Assembly: GCF_029953635.1 (NCBI RefSeq)
Contig: NZ_CP124543.1
Location: forward strand, 971,455-1,035,454
Length of the DNA stretch: 64,000 bases
Reading direction: 5' to 3'
Source: Halotia branconii CENA392
GTDB lineage: Bacteria; Cyanobacteriota; Cyanobacteriia; Cyanobacteriales; Nostocaceae
Below the pieces are notes generated by a model. It was not told the DNA's origin. It was given only the letters and a program-made list of their open reading frames with translations, and made no database searches. A program made the position numbers and the translations under genes. This document shows positions 55,435 to 64,000 of this stretch, in pieces; position 1 is the stretch's first letter, and each line of letters begins with the position of its first letter.

Positions 55435-56091
55435 TTAGATATCTAGATAATTTTGCAACTGAGCTTGCAACCGAGATCTAGCTCTAGCGATTCTCGACTT
55501 CACTGTTCCTAAAGAAACACCGGTGATTTCGGCAATTTCTTCATAAGCCATGCCTTCGATTTCTCGCAGGACAATAGTAGTGCGAAACACCTCAGGTAAA
55601 TCGGCGATCGCCTCTCGCAACTGATCATAAAATTCTCTAGTTGTGAGTTCTTCTTCTGGTCCTGGAGTGTCTCCGGCAATTTCCCAATCCATTTCGCCAT
55701 CTTCTAATGAACGAGGAGCATCCAGTGACAAAGGACTGACAACTCGCTTGCGTTTTCGCAACTCATCGTAAAACAAGTTGGTCGCAATCCGGCTTAACCA
55801 GCCTCGAAACTTAGCCGGTTCTTGTAATCGGTTAACATTTCGATACACTCGAATCCAAACTTCTTGAGCCAAATCAGCTCTGTCAGACCAATCTGGAGCT
55901 AGGTGATACAAGACCCTATCGACTTGACTTTGATAGCGGCGCAATAGCTCTGCAAACGCAACACGATCTGGACGCAGCCCCACTTGACAGCGCAAAATTA
56001 GATCGTGATTAGATAGTTTGTCAACTTGCACCGATGCTTCCGGACACCTCGCATCAACCGTTGACCAGGATACAGTAATCGATTGACTCAT
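55435..56091 (-). CDS. sigG: ECF-family RNA polymerase sigma factor (SigG type)
   Basis: The 218-residue protein contains sigma region 2 (LAPDWSDRADLAQEVWIRVY RNVNRLQEPAKFRGWLSRIA) and region 4 (LPEVFRTTIVLREIEGMAYE EIAEITGVSLGTVKSRIARA RSRLQ). It belongs to the ECF class and pairs with the downstream anti-sigma factor. I recall that the Anabaena PCC 7120 SigG gene lies three genes from the ComFB-type cdgR gene, and the same neighbours occur here, which supports the name. That synteny is from memory. Confidence 0.88.
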   Translation of the reverse strand: MSQSITVSWSTVDARCPEASVQVDKLSNHDLILRCQVGLRPDRVAFAELLRRYQSQVDRVLYHLAPDWSDRADLAQEVWIRVYRNVNRLQEPAKFRGWLSRIATNLFYDELRKRKRVVSPLSLDAPRSLEDGEMDWEIAGDTPGPEEELTTREFYDQLREAIADLPEVFRTTIVLREIEGMAYEEIAEITGVSLGTVKSRIARARSRLQAQLQNYLDI

Positions 56092-56799
56092 AGATCGTAC
56101 TGGCTGTAAATTCTCCCTTTCTATTAGACCTGCTAATGGCCATGATGTTCCTACATCAGGGACGGATTTACGACTGGAACAATCAGGTATAGAAGTTTAG
56201 ATATGTTCATAGTTACAAAAAGCTTTATTTTTGTGGCACAGCGCTTGTATATCAACTCTTTTAGCCATTATTTATTACCGTTTAAGGCATAGCAATGTTA
56301 CGTATGGCTGTGCAACTAACAGTATTTGGCCACCTACCCTTGACAAAAAAACTATTCTATGTACAAAGAAAATGCCAGATTAAAGACTTAGCCACTTGAT
56401 TGAAAGTGGCTACTCGCTCCAGTAGTTGTTTATTCTTTGTGGTACGCTGGAATGAAAATTTTGCTACTAACATCATTGGTAACAATTTATTCTTTCATAT
56501 AGCTGAAGTATGGTGACTAAGATAATGTTAAATTAAAAAGCGTCAAGCGTCTTTTCTTCTCAAACACTAATTTCATCAATTGAGAACTTACAATTTATTG
56601 GAATTACATCCCTTAAAACTTAATCATGGTAGATAGAAAACCGATTGATTAGCATCTTTATTGAATACTAAATGGGTGTTTTAGATGTTTCTAACTAGAT
56701 GAGAGTAGCTCTTCTATTTGGTAAATACTTCGTTGATGCTTAAAGGTTTAATACCTAAGTCAAATTTTTGTACTAGGGGCAGCTATAGCTAACAAGATG
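56092..56799. other. AT-rich gap upstream of the ECF gene
   Basis: The promoter of the ECF operon (with possible autoregulation) should lie at its left end. I see no gene or RNA signature in the rest. A short inverted pair CCACTTGATTGAAAGTGG is at about 56390-56410. Confidence 0.4.
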
Positions 56800-56952
56800 T
56801 TATTTTTCAAATTTTTTTACCAGAACTGTAGTTGATGTTTGTGTATTCTGTTGGTAACTAGCACCCGTTTTATTTTGATCGGGTAAGCGGACTTGAAAAA
56901 ATAAATTGAGGGAAAACGTAATCGTCACTGCTAGTAAAAGTTTTTCAAACAT
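56800..56952 (-). CDS. Small putative membrane protein
   Basis: The frame from ATG at 56952 encodes 50 residues, MFEKLLLAVTITFSLNLFFQ and then VRLPDQNKTGASYQQNTQ: a short hydrophobic helix and a polar tail. GGGAGAAAGATC just before this ATG is a good ribosome site, better than for the longer 76-codon frame that begins at 57030. Similar small proteins exist in other cyanobacteria by memory, without a known function. Confidence 0.5.
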   Translation of the reverse strand: MFEKLLLAVTITFSLNLFFQVRLPDQNKTGASYQQNTQTSTTVLVKKFEK

Positions 56953-57225
56953 GATCTTTCTCCCACCCACACCATTAGTGATTGATTGCTGTACTTGGAA
57001 AGTTTCACAGACAAGTCTGATGAAACCCAACTTCCGTGCAGAACTGCTGATGGATAAAGTCGTTGACCAAAAGTTTTGTCTACGAGGATGTCAGCATAGC
57101 CTTAGTTTGCCCAATGGTATGAGAAGAGTTATAAGGGAACAGATAAGAATTGATAAATTCTTGATAATTAGATCATGAGCGCATCCAATTAGTCATTTGG
57201 ATATGTCAGGGATAAACAATAGGCT

Positions 57226-58047
57226 ATGGCAATGGTAAGAAATGAATCTGTAGCGCGTATAGTAATGTTTCTCTGTTTTGGCACAGCCATCTTATCGCTA
57301 GCTGTCCATTGGCGCGTCACTTCAACCCTAGAGAAATTTGAGAAGCCTACTTCCGCCACAGGAAACCGTCCTGGGAGCTTTCCAGGAAAATTTGCTGGGA
57401 GTATAGGGCAAACTGCTTTGGGTGCATCTACACCGCCTGAGGAAAACACTCAAGAAAAACCTGCCCAGAAAACTTCTAATGTTAGACCTGACAATATGTC
57501 GGGTCAAGTGAGTCAAAATGTTGCTGAAATAACTGATGTACCCAAAAACATGCGACTATCAGCGCCAGGGCAAAAGCAGAAGCAAAATGAATACCGACCT
57601 AAGTTTTTCTTACCCCAGTTTTTACCTCAACAAAAATCATCTAATAAACTGGAAGTGATGAAAACAGAAGTAGTGGTTGATTTAAGCGATCGCCGTACTT
57701 ATGTTTACACAGGAAACATAGTCATGGCTAGCTACCCGATTGCTGTAGGTAAGCAAGGTTGGGAAACACCCACTGGTTCTTTTGAAGTCAGACATAAGCA
57801 GCATGACCCGATTTGGCGGCATCCAATTACTGGCAAAATCTTTCCACCAGGTGCTGATAGTCCTTTGGGAGAGCGATGGATAGGTTTTTGGTCAGATGGA
57901 CGTAACGAAATTGGCTTTCACGGCACGCCAGATATCCATTTGCTGGGAACTGCGATCTCTCACGGCTGCTTAAGAATGCGTAATGCTGATGTTCGCTTGT
58001 TGTATGAGCAAGTGAAAGTAGGCACACTTGTAACAGTGCGCGATTAA
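57226..58047 (+). CDS. L,D-transpeptidase (YkuD family)
   Basis: The 273-residue protein begins with a membrane anchor (IVMFLCFGTAILSLAVHWRV), a Pro/Thr/Lys-rich linker (to about 145) and a YkuD catalytic domain. The domain ends HLLGTAISHGCLRMRNADVR, with the conserved HGC Cys nucleophile and His, and GFHGTPD earlier. It makes 3-3 cross-links or anchors proteins to peptidoglycan in the periplasm. It is divergent from the small gene at 56800. Confidence 0.92.
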   Translation: MAMVRNESVARIVMFLCFGTAILSLAVHWRVTSTLEKFEKPTSATGNRPGSFPGKFAGSIGQTALGASTPPEENTQEKPAQKTSNVRPDNMSGQVSQNVAEITDVPKNMRLSAPGQKQKQNEYRPKFFLPQFLPQQKSSNKLEVMKTEVVVDLSDRRTYVYTGNIVMASYPIAVGKQGWETPTGSFEVRHKQHDPIWRHPITGKIFPPGADSPLGERWIGFWSDGRNEIGFHGTPDIHLLGTAISHGCLRMRNADVRLLYEQVKVGTLVTVRD

Positions 58048-58104
58048 GCAAATCGAAAGTTAAGAGTATGCGTACTCTCAACTTTCAAATACTTAATCTC
58101 AATC

Positions 58105-58650
58105 TTACCCATCTGATTTTTGTTCAAAGTTAGGTGCGTAAGTTTGAAGTAAAGCACTAACTTGGCGTACAACTTCATTGCCAGTATTTTTGCCTAATGC
58201 TTGACGTTCTGGGAAGAAACTGGGGCGATCTAGGTAACGACTAATCGCTTCACTGACTTGTTGAGAAATCAACTCTTCGAGTTCGGCTTGAGCGCGTTGG
58301 CGTTGGTAGCTAGCACCTTCTTCGGTAGTAGCGTACAAAGGTGGAAGCCTATTAAGGGCATAAGCAGCAATATCTCCTACATCAAGGGAGCTTTCACTGG
58401 TAGCTTCAATTTCTGCTACTCTGGCGATCGCTTCGGTTAGTACCAATTCTTCCATGACGTTAATGAATTGTTTGCGAGGTACCGCCACTACCTCACCAGT
58501 CAATAGCGACCCCATCAGTCGATCTAGCGCCATGTACTCTTCGATTGAGAGTTCCGACGCATTATCACAGATTCGCCCGACTTCTGCTTCCATTGCTGGT
58601 GTGAGATAACCATCCTGGAGAGCTTGTTCTACAATTTTTTCAATACTCAT
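58105..58650 (-). CDS. ComFB-family cyclic-dinucleotide receptor
   Basis: The protein is about 181 residues. After the N-terminal helix domain (MSIEKIVEQALQDGYLTPAM) comes the ComFB core: FINVMEELVLTEAIARVAEI, SSLDVGDIAAYALNRLPPLY. ComFB proteins of cyanobacteria bind c-di-GMP and/or c-di-AMP, and the Anabaena member CdgR controls cell size. A start at 58650 gives MSIEKIVE. A start at 58677 adds nine residues. It lies between an L,D-transpeptidase and an M23 peptidase, with the ECF pair nearby. Confidence 0.82.
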   Translation of the reverse strand: MSIEKIVEQALQDGYLTPAMEAEVGRICDNASELSIEEYMALDRLMGSLLTGEVVAVPRKQFINVMEELVLTEAIARVAEIEATSESSLDVGDIAAYALNRLPPLYATTEEGASYQRQRAQAELEELISQQVSEAISRYLDRPSFFPERQALGKNTGNEVVRQVSALLQTYAPNFEQKSDG

Positions 58651-58777
58651 AACACTCATCTTGTTAAAGCAACCCAAGCAAGGTAGTGACGGTATAAATT
58701 CAATTTATTTTGCCCAATTTAGTTAGCAAAATCTATCTAAAATTGCGCGTAGACACGGTTTATTTTTGCCGTCTCTA

Positions 58778-59728
58778 CTATTCAACTCCATTGAATCGCC
58801 AAGGCACTGGATCAATAGCTTGCCCATTAACATATAAACCCCAGTGCAAATGCGGACCTGTGGAAGCGCCTGTAGAACCAACTGCACCAATTAATTGGCC
58901 AGTTTTGACAATATCGCCTTCTTTAACATTAATACGACTGAGGTGCATGAAAATACTTACCACTCCTTGACCGTGGTCAATGCCAACTACGTTACCGTGA
59001 ACCCGGAACCCTTGTGACACTCTGCCTACTAAAGCAACTCGCCCAGCAGCTGGGGCAACTACAGGCGAACCCGCAGCACCAGCGTAGTCAACACCACGAT
59101 GGTAGTAGTCATTAGCAAATTTACCATTGTAGTAGCGACGTACACCATAAATAGTACTAATCCGCCCTGTATTTGGTTTGCCAAATGAACCATTCCAATA
59201 CTTTTGAGGTGTTTGTAACGCTTTAAAAGCTGCTACACGCTTGAGTTCATACTCGGTAGCTCCATCTGCCGATTTACCTGGTGGTAAAGTAATGCGTTGT
59301 ACGGGGAATTTACGATTACGGACTGTTACTGCCAAGTTTTGCACTTGGCCGTCACCTGAAATCTTCAGTTTTCTGATGCCGGCTGTTTCTACTGGAGTTG
59401 TGGGAACAAAAGCCCGATATTTATTAGGGGCAATTGCAAACGTGGGATACGTTTTTTCGCCAATAGCTACTTTTGGATTACTACCGTTATCTGGATTATC
59501 TAAATTAATAATCACAGACAGCGTATCTCCTAACTCAGGATTACTCGGTGTCACTTTTACCTGTAAAGCATCAGCAGGTAATGTCAAAGTTATGGGAACA
59601 GAGGCAACTATGCCAATGAATAAGTTTATGACACGGCGATAAGGTTTATCGCCTGTAATGTTAAGACAGAGCAACTTGTTTTCGGAGTTTTTAGTGCAAT
59701 CCTTAATAGTCATAGAGCTATAAAACAA
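58778..59728 (-). CDS. M23-family metallopeptidase
   Basis: The 316-residue protein has a helical signal or anchor (VINLFIGIVASVPITLTLPA), a beta-rich middle domain (VTPSNPELGDTLSVIINLDN), and a lysostaphin-type M23 domain. The zinc ligands are in HRGVDYAGAAGSPVVAPAAG (His and Asp) and HLHWGLYVNG (HxH). Such enzymes cut peptidoglycan peptide bridges, alone or through an activator role. Substrate specificity is unknown. Confidence 0.92.
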   Translation of the reverse strand: MFYSSMTIKDCTKNSENKLLCLNITGDKPYRRVINLFIGIVASVPITLTLPADALQVKVTPSNPELGDTLSVIINLDNPDNGSNPKVAIGEKTYPTFAIAPNKYRAFVPTTPVETAGIRKLKISGDGQVQNLAVTVRNRKFPVQRITLPPGKSADGATEYELKRVAAFKALQTPQKYWNGSFGKPNTGRISTIYGVRRYYNGKFANDYYHRGVDYAGAAGSPVVAPAAGRVALVGRVSQGFRVHGNVVGIDHGQGVVSIFMHLSRINVKEGDIVKTGQLIGAVGSTGASTGPHLHWGLYVNGQAIDPVPWRFNGVE

Positions 59729-59970
59729 CTTCTTACTTTCTGTTGACCAACAGACTAGCTTAAAGAAGCTAGTGTTTCCAAACCGAAGTAGAGATTTGTG
59801 AAACAGTATATAATGTTAAGTGATATCAAGCAGCATCTTAAAAACCAAACTATACTAGCCTAGCTCAGGCGATCGCATCTTGGGGAAAATAAACCTTGTA
59901 AAGTAAAAAACTTAATCACAATATTTAAGCCTACGGTGATGAAGAAGATAATGTTTAATTGATTGCTAAC

Positions 59971-60606
59971 TCAAAGAACCGAGTCAAAAACCTGTTGGGC
60001 GGTAAGCTTCAGATTGGGGAAAATAGGAGAAATGATTAGGTCATGGTCTACGAAGTTTGTAACTTGGTACTCATCCCCTACAAGTTGACACACTGAGATA
60101 GTCGGCTGTTTAGGGTCTGCAATGAATTTTTTACCTCCTAACGCAGCATAATCTGCAATCCAGCATTCAGGGATGCCCATCTGCTCAAAGTCAGCAAACT
60201 TGAAATGATAATCGTCACGCCAGTTGGTTGAAACGACTTCGATAACTAAAGGTATTGATGCACCTTGACTGACAGTAGCTTCTGTTTTCCAGCGTTTTTC
60301 ATGGGATAAATTTGGGCGGTTTAATAAAAGTACGTCAGGAAAATATCCTGACTCTTTTTCAGGCGGCTTTACTATAGCTTGATTGGGAATGAAGTACGGA
60401 AGATTTAGTCGGTCAAATTCTACGCTGACTTTTCGAGCCAAAAATCCTTTTATTTCCTCATGTTCGCCTGTAGGCTGTGACATTTCAATAATATTGCCAT
60501 TGTGTAGCTCGTAACGTGCGCTGGGATTTTCTGGCAGCCATTCGATGAATTGATTAAAAGTGTATATTTTTGGTTGGGTTGGTATTTGAGCTTGGGTTTT
60601 GGTCAT
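59971..60606 (-). CDS. Uma2-family (DUF820) endonuclease-like protein
   Basis: The 211-residue protein shows FIEWLPENPSARYELHNGNI IEMSQPTGEHEE, then ESGYFPDVLLLNR with the Asp, and SQGASIPLVIEVVSTNWRDD YHFKFADFEQMGIPECWIAD, the PD-(D/E)XK pattern. It is the third family member in the window. Role unknown. A MITE begins 27 bases before its start codon. Confidence 0.88.
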   Translation of the reverse strand: MTKTQAQIPTQPKIYTFNQFIEWLPENPSARYELHNGNIIEMSQPTGEHEEIKGFLARKVSVEFDRLNLPYFIPNQAIVKPPEKESGYFPDVLLLNRPNLSHEKRWKTEATVSQGASIPLVIEVVSTNWRDDYHFKFADFEQMGIPECWIADYAALGGKKFIADPKQPTISVCQLVGDEYQVTNFVDHDLIISPIFPNLKLTAQQVFDSVL

Positions 60607-60632
60607 TAGTTACCATCTCCACATATTATTGA

Positions 60633-60956
60633 TACCATTTCACGAAATTACTGATACAAATTACTTTTCTTACTCCCCCTGCCTCCGGTCACTGAGTTTC
60701 GACTACGCGGTAGTTGAGCGTAGTCGAAACTCAACTGCCGCGTAGCCGAAGTGCTGCTTCCCCTGCTTCACGGCAGTTGCTCCTGGGGGGAACCACGCCA
60801 GTTCCTTCAAGTCGGGAAACCGCAAGGGCGGACTGGCTCCCCAAGACCCACAAGGGGTGCGGCAGTCGCTCCTGGGGGAAACCCCCAAGACCGCGCTGCC
60901 TTACCGCACTGCCTCCCCTGCTTGCCCAAATGTATCAACTTTAAAGTGAAACGGTA
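60633..60956 (-). mobile_element. MITE family 1, 324-bp inverted copy
   Basis: TACCATTTCACGAAATTACT to CTTTAAAGTGAAACGGTA is the reverse of the 40496-40830 element. It holds one copy (60791-60847) of the 57-bp module that is doubled there. It lies directly upstream of the Uma2 gene and could carry its promoter. Confidence 0.85.
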
Positions 60957-61175
60957 TGACTTTACCACCCTTATAGGAAGTGTTAATTCGTTCTTAAAGT
61001 CGTCACCGATTGCTTAATCAAATTAACCATAAACCTGAGTGTATTTATTGGGAGTGAAAATCAACATAGAAAAAGTTACTCTCTTTCCGTAATATTCAGT
61101 ACTATTTACCCTGACAAAGTTGAAGCTCAACGCTTTGCTGAACTATGTTTGGGGTAAGAGTAGCTGCATTGACAA
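60957..61175. other. Gap between the MITE and the devA terminator
   Basis: No gene or repeat is recognised. Confidence 0.3.
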
Positions 61176-61220
61176 AAAAATTTAATAAAAAAGTAAAAGG
61201 TAGAGCTTCCTACCTTTTAC
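61176..61220 (-). terminator. Terminator for the devA-devC transcript
   Basis: GTAAAAGGTAG (61193-61203) and CTACCTTTTAC (61210-61220) form a perfect 11-bp stem. On the minus strand it is followed by TTTTTTATTAAATTTTTTT. It lies about 130 bases downstream of the devA stop. Confidence 0.8.
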
Positions 61221-61348
61221 CCAGAAAAAAGCATTTTGTAACCAAATACAAAATTAAATATCACACATAGTTATGACATGACTATTACAAAATTACGACA
61301 AAAGTGTGAAATATTTGAACAGATGCACTTAATGTCAACAATTGTGGC

Positions 61349-62047
61349 TTATATTTTTACCATGACTTGAGAAGCATTGACTAGTTTGCCATCTTCCATG
61401 TAGAGAATGCGATCAGCGACATCTAAAATGCGATTGTCATGAGTAACCATGAGGATTGTACAGCCTTGTTCTTTAGCTAGTTTTTGCATGAGGTTAACTA
61501 CATCTCGGCCAGACTGACTGTCAAGGGCAGCCGTAGGTTCATCTGCTAAGACAATTTGAGGATAACTAACCAAGGCACGAGCGATCGCTACGCGTTGTTT
61601 TTGTCCCCCTGAAAGTTGATCAGGATAATGATGAAGGTGATTTGTTAGTCCTACCTGCTCAAGCATCTGGGCTGATCTTGTTTGCATCTGTTGTAACTCA
61701 ATATGCTGATGCAGTTCCAAACCCATTTTGACGTTCTGAAGTGCTGTCAAGCTACCATGTAAATTGTGTGCTTGAAAAATATAGCCATTACGTCGTCGTA
61801 CCTGTACTAATTGTTTAGCACTAGCATGGCAAACTTCTTGTCCTAGTACCTGTAAACTACCAAATTGGGCAGAACGTAATCCACCTACTAAGGTTAGCAA
61901 GGTAGTCTTACCAGAACCAGAAGGCCCGGTCAAAATAATCATTTCACCAGCGCTAACCTCTAAGTTGAGATTGAATAAAACTTGCTTACGAAGTGAACCT
62001 TGACCAAAGTAATGGTCGAGGTTATGGATAGAAATAGCTTTAGTCAT
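61349..62047 (-). CDS. devA: DevA-type ABC transporter ATP-binding protein
   Basis: The 232-residue protein has Walker A ILTGPSGSGKTTLLTLVGGL, the signature LSGGQKQRVAIARALVSYPQ and Walker B IVLADEPTAALDSQSG. It is the ATPase of a DevBCA exporter, which in Anabaena moves glycolipids across the envelope during heterocyst maturation. Other paralogues transport other compounds, so the substrate here is open. It is the last gene of devB-devC-devA on the minus strand, with 108 bases between devC and devA. Confidence 0.92.
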   Translation of the reverse strand: MTKAISIHNLDHYFGQGSLRKQVLFNLNLEVSAGEMIILTGPSGSGKTTLLTLVGGLRSAQFGSLQVLGQEVCHASAKQLVQVRRRNGYIFQAHNLHGSLTALQNVKMGLELHQHIELQQMQTRSAQMLEQVGLTNHLHHYPDQLSGGQKQRVAIARALVSYPQIVLADEPTAALDSQSGRDVVNLMQKLAKEQGCTILMVTHDNRILDVADRILYMEDGKLVNASQVMVKI

Positions 62048-62155
62048 TGGTATTGGGCATAGGGCATGAGAAGAAAGCAGAGGGGCAGGGGGCAGGTTGC
62101 AAGGGAGATGAAGAAAATTAACTTATCCTTTTCTCCCTGCTTTTTACTATGTTTT

Positions 62156-63328
62156 TTAGAACATGTCTGCGGGGTCAGCGGATTGGAGTTTACGAGTAGC
62201 GATCGCTCCGGAAATGGTACACATGATGATGGTCAGTAGTAATACCTGCAATGCCCGGATTGCAGTCATGTAAATCGGCAAGTTTGTAGCAGTGCGAGTT
62301 AGGTAATAAAGTCCTAAAGAAACTGCAACTCCTGGCATAAAACCCAAGACTGCTAAAATCACAGCTTCTTCAAATACCACACCTAATAGATAGTAATTGC
62401 AATAACCCATTGCTTTAAAGGTGGCGTATTCTCTAACGTGGGCATTAACATCCGTGGAGAGGACTTGATAAACGAGAATTACACCAACCGCGAATCCCAT
62501 AGATACACCTATGTTGAAGATAAATCCAATAGGGGAATTTCTTCTCCAAAAGTCGTTTTCAAATTCAATAAATTCTTCGTGGGTTAGGACTTTGATGTTA
62601 TCTGTAAGGCGTGCTTTCAATGCTGCTATTACATGTTTGCGATCAAAGCCTGGCTGTATTTGGATTAAACCTACACTAATACTAGAAGCTTGTTGTTGAG
62701 GAAATAGCCGCAAAAAGTTTTGATCGCTGGTAATGAGAGTTCCATCAGCACTAAAAGAAGCACCAAGGGTAAATAAACCAGTAATAGTTACTGTGCGTCG
62801 TTCTAATTCAGTCTTTACTGTTTTACCTAACTCAAGTTGGGCGATCGTCTTTTGGTAATTTCCTCTAGCAGCACGGTCAAATAAGACAGTATCTGGTAGC
62901 TTAATTTCTGGCAATTTTTGGATAACTTCCGGGAAATCAAAAGCTGGCTTGTCTGGATTGAACCCAATGACTAAAATCTCCGTATCGCTCCTTGTTTGGG
63001 GATTCTTCCAGATCATATTACTGATGTACATTGCTTCTGCCGATTTGACCCCTGGTACATCCATTGCTTGGTAAAGTCGCCGACGAGAAAATGTCGATAT
63101 TCTTTGTATGTTACGAGTTTGGGAACCGATTAAGACAACGTCTGAGCGCAAACTGCGGTGTAGTTTAGTATTACTATCATACAAAGCAGTCTGAAAACCC
63201 AGCTGCATAAACATCAGCAGATCAGCAAAGGCAATGCCCGACAGCGCTACCAACAAACGACTTTTTTCATGACTTAGTTGCAGCCATCCTAGAGGTGTTC
63301 GCCGCTTTAGTTGTTTGAGTAATCCCAT
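62156..63328 (-). CDS. devC: DevC-type ABC transporter permease
   Basis: The 390-residue protein has an N-terminal helix (LLVALSGIAFADLLMFMQLG), a periplasmic MacB-like core domain (residues about 45-260) and three C-terminal helices with the FtsX motif (YATFKAMGYCNYYLLGVVFE). It is the membrane part of the DevBCA exporter. The spacing to devA and devB, and their order, matches the known operon. The repeat-rich gap to devB (63329-63571) contains a GCCGCGCAGCGC module. Confidence 0.93.
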   Translation of the reverse strand: MGLLKQLKRRTPLGWLQLSHEKSRLLVALSGIAFADLLMFMQLGFQTALYDSNTKLHRSLRSDVVLIGSQTRNIQRISTFSRRRLYQAMDVPGVKSAEAMYISNMIWKNPQTRSDTEILVIGFNPDKPAFDFPEVIQKLPEIKLPDTVLFDRAARGNYQKTIAQLELGKTVKTELERRTVTITGLFTLGASFSADGTLITSDQNFLRLFPQQQASSISVGLIQIQPGFDRKHVIAALKARLTDNIKVLTHEEFIEFENDFWRRNSPIGFIFNIGVSMGFAVGVILVYQVLSTDVNAHVREYATFKAMGYCNYYLLGVVFEEAVILAVLGFMPGVAVSLGLYYLTRTATNLPIYMTAIRALQVLLLTIIMCTISGAIATRKLQSADPADMF

Positions 63329-63401
63329 TATTTAAGGAGTGAGTGAGGAGAAAAAGAAGCAGGGACAGGGGAAGAAGAAGCAGAGGTGCAGGGAGCACAG
63401 A

Positions 63402-63525
63402 GGCAGCACTTCGACTACGCGGTAGTTGAATCTCGACTTCGCGGCAGTTGAGCGTAGTCGAAACTCGATTGCCGCGCAGCGCTGCACTGAGCCTGTCGAA
63501 GTGTCGAAACTCAGTAATCGGGGCA
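63402..63525. repeat. Repeat module between devC and devB
   Basis: CACTTCGACTACGCGGTAGT, GCGGCAGTTGAGCGTAGTCG, GCCGCGCAGCGCTGCACTGA and GTGTCGAAACTCAG belong to the interior module family of MITE 1. The following 63541-63571 is a TGCCCAA heptamer array. Confidence 0.6.
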
Positions 63526-63540
63526 GAGGAGAATAATAAT

Positions 63541-63571
63541 CCCTATGCCCAATGCCCAATGCCCAATGCCC
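63541..63571. repeat. TGCCCAA heptamer array before devB stop
   Basis: ATGCCCAATGCCCAATGCCC AATGCCC is a tandem repeat of the type seen at 32594 and 33620. It ends directly at the devB stop codon. Confidence 0.65.
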
Positions 63572-64000
63572 TTATAGTTCTATGACTACTTTGACTTGCA
63601 TATTGGTTAAGTTGGCTGCTTTCTGGCTGGAAGCCTCATCTAGTCGCACATGGACTTCTACTACTCTGTTGTCGATATTGCTGGAGGGGTCAGTGTTAAT
63701 TACATTTTGCCGTCGTACCTGTAAGCCTTTACGCTCTACAATTCCTTGCAATTCGATAGGTAGAATGTCACCAATTACTCGCGCCCGTTGTCCTGAATGC
63801 ACTTTGTTGATGTCGCTTTCGTAGATCTCGGCGACTACATACATCTGATTGGTTTGCCCAATATCGGCAATGCCATCATTTGAGACTAATTCCCCTGGAT
63901 GGGTATGGATCTCGAATACCTGACCATATTGAGGCGATCGCTCTCCCAAGGTCTTCGGCCAACGCACGTAAGCTTGTTTTAAATCTGCCTCTGCCCGATT
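63572..64000 (-). CDS. devB: DevB-type membrane fusion protein (3' end of gene)
   Basis: The frame is open to the window edge, so only the C-terminal 142 or so residues are visible. It is an HlyD-type periplasmic adaptor: AEADLKQAYVRWPK, then QVFEIHTHPGELVSNDGIAD and YESDINKVHSGQRARVIGDI, ending VEVHVRLDEASSQKAANLTN. The stretch TLGERS in the AYVR...PQYGQ loop looks like a small insertion relative to the usual AYVRAPxxG of this family. It pairs with DevC and DevA. Confidence 0.9.
   Translation of the reverse strand, partial: NRAEADLKQAYVRWPKTLGERSPQYGQVFEIHTHPGELVSNDGIADIGQTNQMYVVAEIYESDINKVHSGQRARVIGDILPIELQGIVERKGLQVRRQNVINTDPSSNIDNRVVEVHVRLDEASSQKAANLTNMQVKVVIEL

Noticed and set aside
1-64000. 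Search for tRNA, rRNA, CRISPR and complete transposase genes
   Set aside because: None was recognised by eye on either strand. A tRNA or RNA search program would be needed to exclude degenerate cases.

Overview
This window comes from a filamentous, probably heterocyst-forming cyanobacterium of the Nostocales (Nostoc, Anabaena or a relative). The evidence is the high density of HIP1 octamers (GCGATCGC), heptameric short repeats of the 'CCCAATGCCC' and 'AGTTGTC' type, several families of foldback elements (MITEs), cyanobacteria-specific genes (psbI, psaM, cyanobacterial rpoZ, DUF1517, DUF3769, Uma2 nucleases, ComFB proteins) and a DevABC-type exporter. Genus and species cannot be fixed from the sequence alone.

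Layout. 1-6106: a tryptophan cluster on the plus strand, trpEG (3' end only), trpC, trpA, trpB, trpD and a DAHP synthase, so the entry step of the shikimate pathway sits beside the whole Trp branch. 6107-13729: accessory DNA with a DUF104 antitoxin and a PIN toxin broken by one in-frame stop, a short RecQ helicase, a CPA2 antiporter with universal-stress domains, a DUF1392-like protein, a LysR fragment and MITEs. 13730-25966: a lipid-anchored Mn/Fe superoxide dismutase, rpiA, a Uma2 nuclease, a hexapeptide acyltransferase, tiny psbI, a large DUF3769/OstA-like envelope protein, rpoZ, and a Ser/Thr kinase fused to a seven-bladed WD40 propeller whose last repeats have recently amplified. 25967-33617: a DUF6887/DUF6888 pair between duplicated kinase-gene tails, a Uma2 gene between 21-bp direct repeats, DUF1517, cobU, a candidate small RNA, argJ, and exbB followed by a wrecked exbD. 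33651-42571: sugar-binding lipoprotein and FGGY kinase, psaM, a glycosyltransferase-like protein, a class V PLP enzyme (cysteine/cystine lyase type) with a PadR regulator, an SDR and an intact stand-alone exbD. 42723-49069: a signalling block, cheR-cheB-hybrid histidine kinase, and a Ser/Thr kinase/GAF/PAS/histidine kinase lacking its ATPase domain. 49129-51153: potD and potB only. 51427-54057: leuS. 54189-59728: a cell-envelope and signalling neighbourhood (gamma-glutamylcyclotransferase-like protein, anti-sigma factor, ECF sigma factor, L,D-transpeptidase, ComFB-type nucleotide receptor, M23 peptidase). 59971-64000: a Uma2 nuclease, a MITE, then devA-devC-devB (devB cut by the window edge).

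How genes work together. The Trp genes convert chorismate to tryptophan, with DAHP synthase feeding chorismate supply. CheR, CheB and the hybrid kinase form a tight operon. The ECF sigma factor, its anti-sigma factor and peptidoglycan enzymes suggest envelope homeostasis, with a cyclic-dinucleotide receptor embedded among them. DevA, DevC and DevB form a tripartite exporter.

The most distinctive signal is the effect of small mobile repeats on genes. At least four MITE families are visible. One supplies the 3' ends of two convergent genes, and a related repeat module supplies the last codons and stop of trpEG. Gene relics (vapC, exbD, a FAS1 domain, LysR, a nameless 44-codon piece) point to a genome in active turnover. 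I did not find a CRISPR array, tRNA, rRNA or intact transposase.
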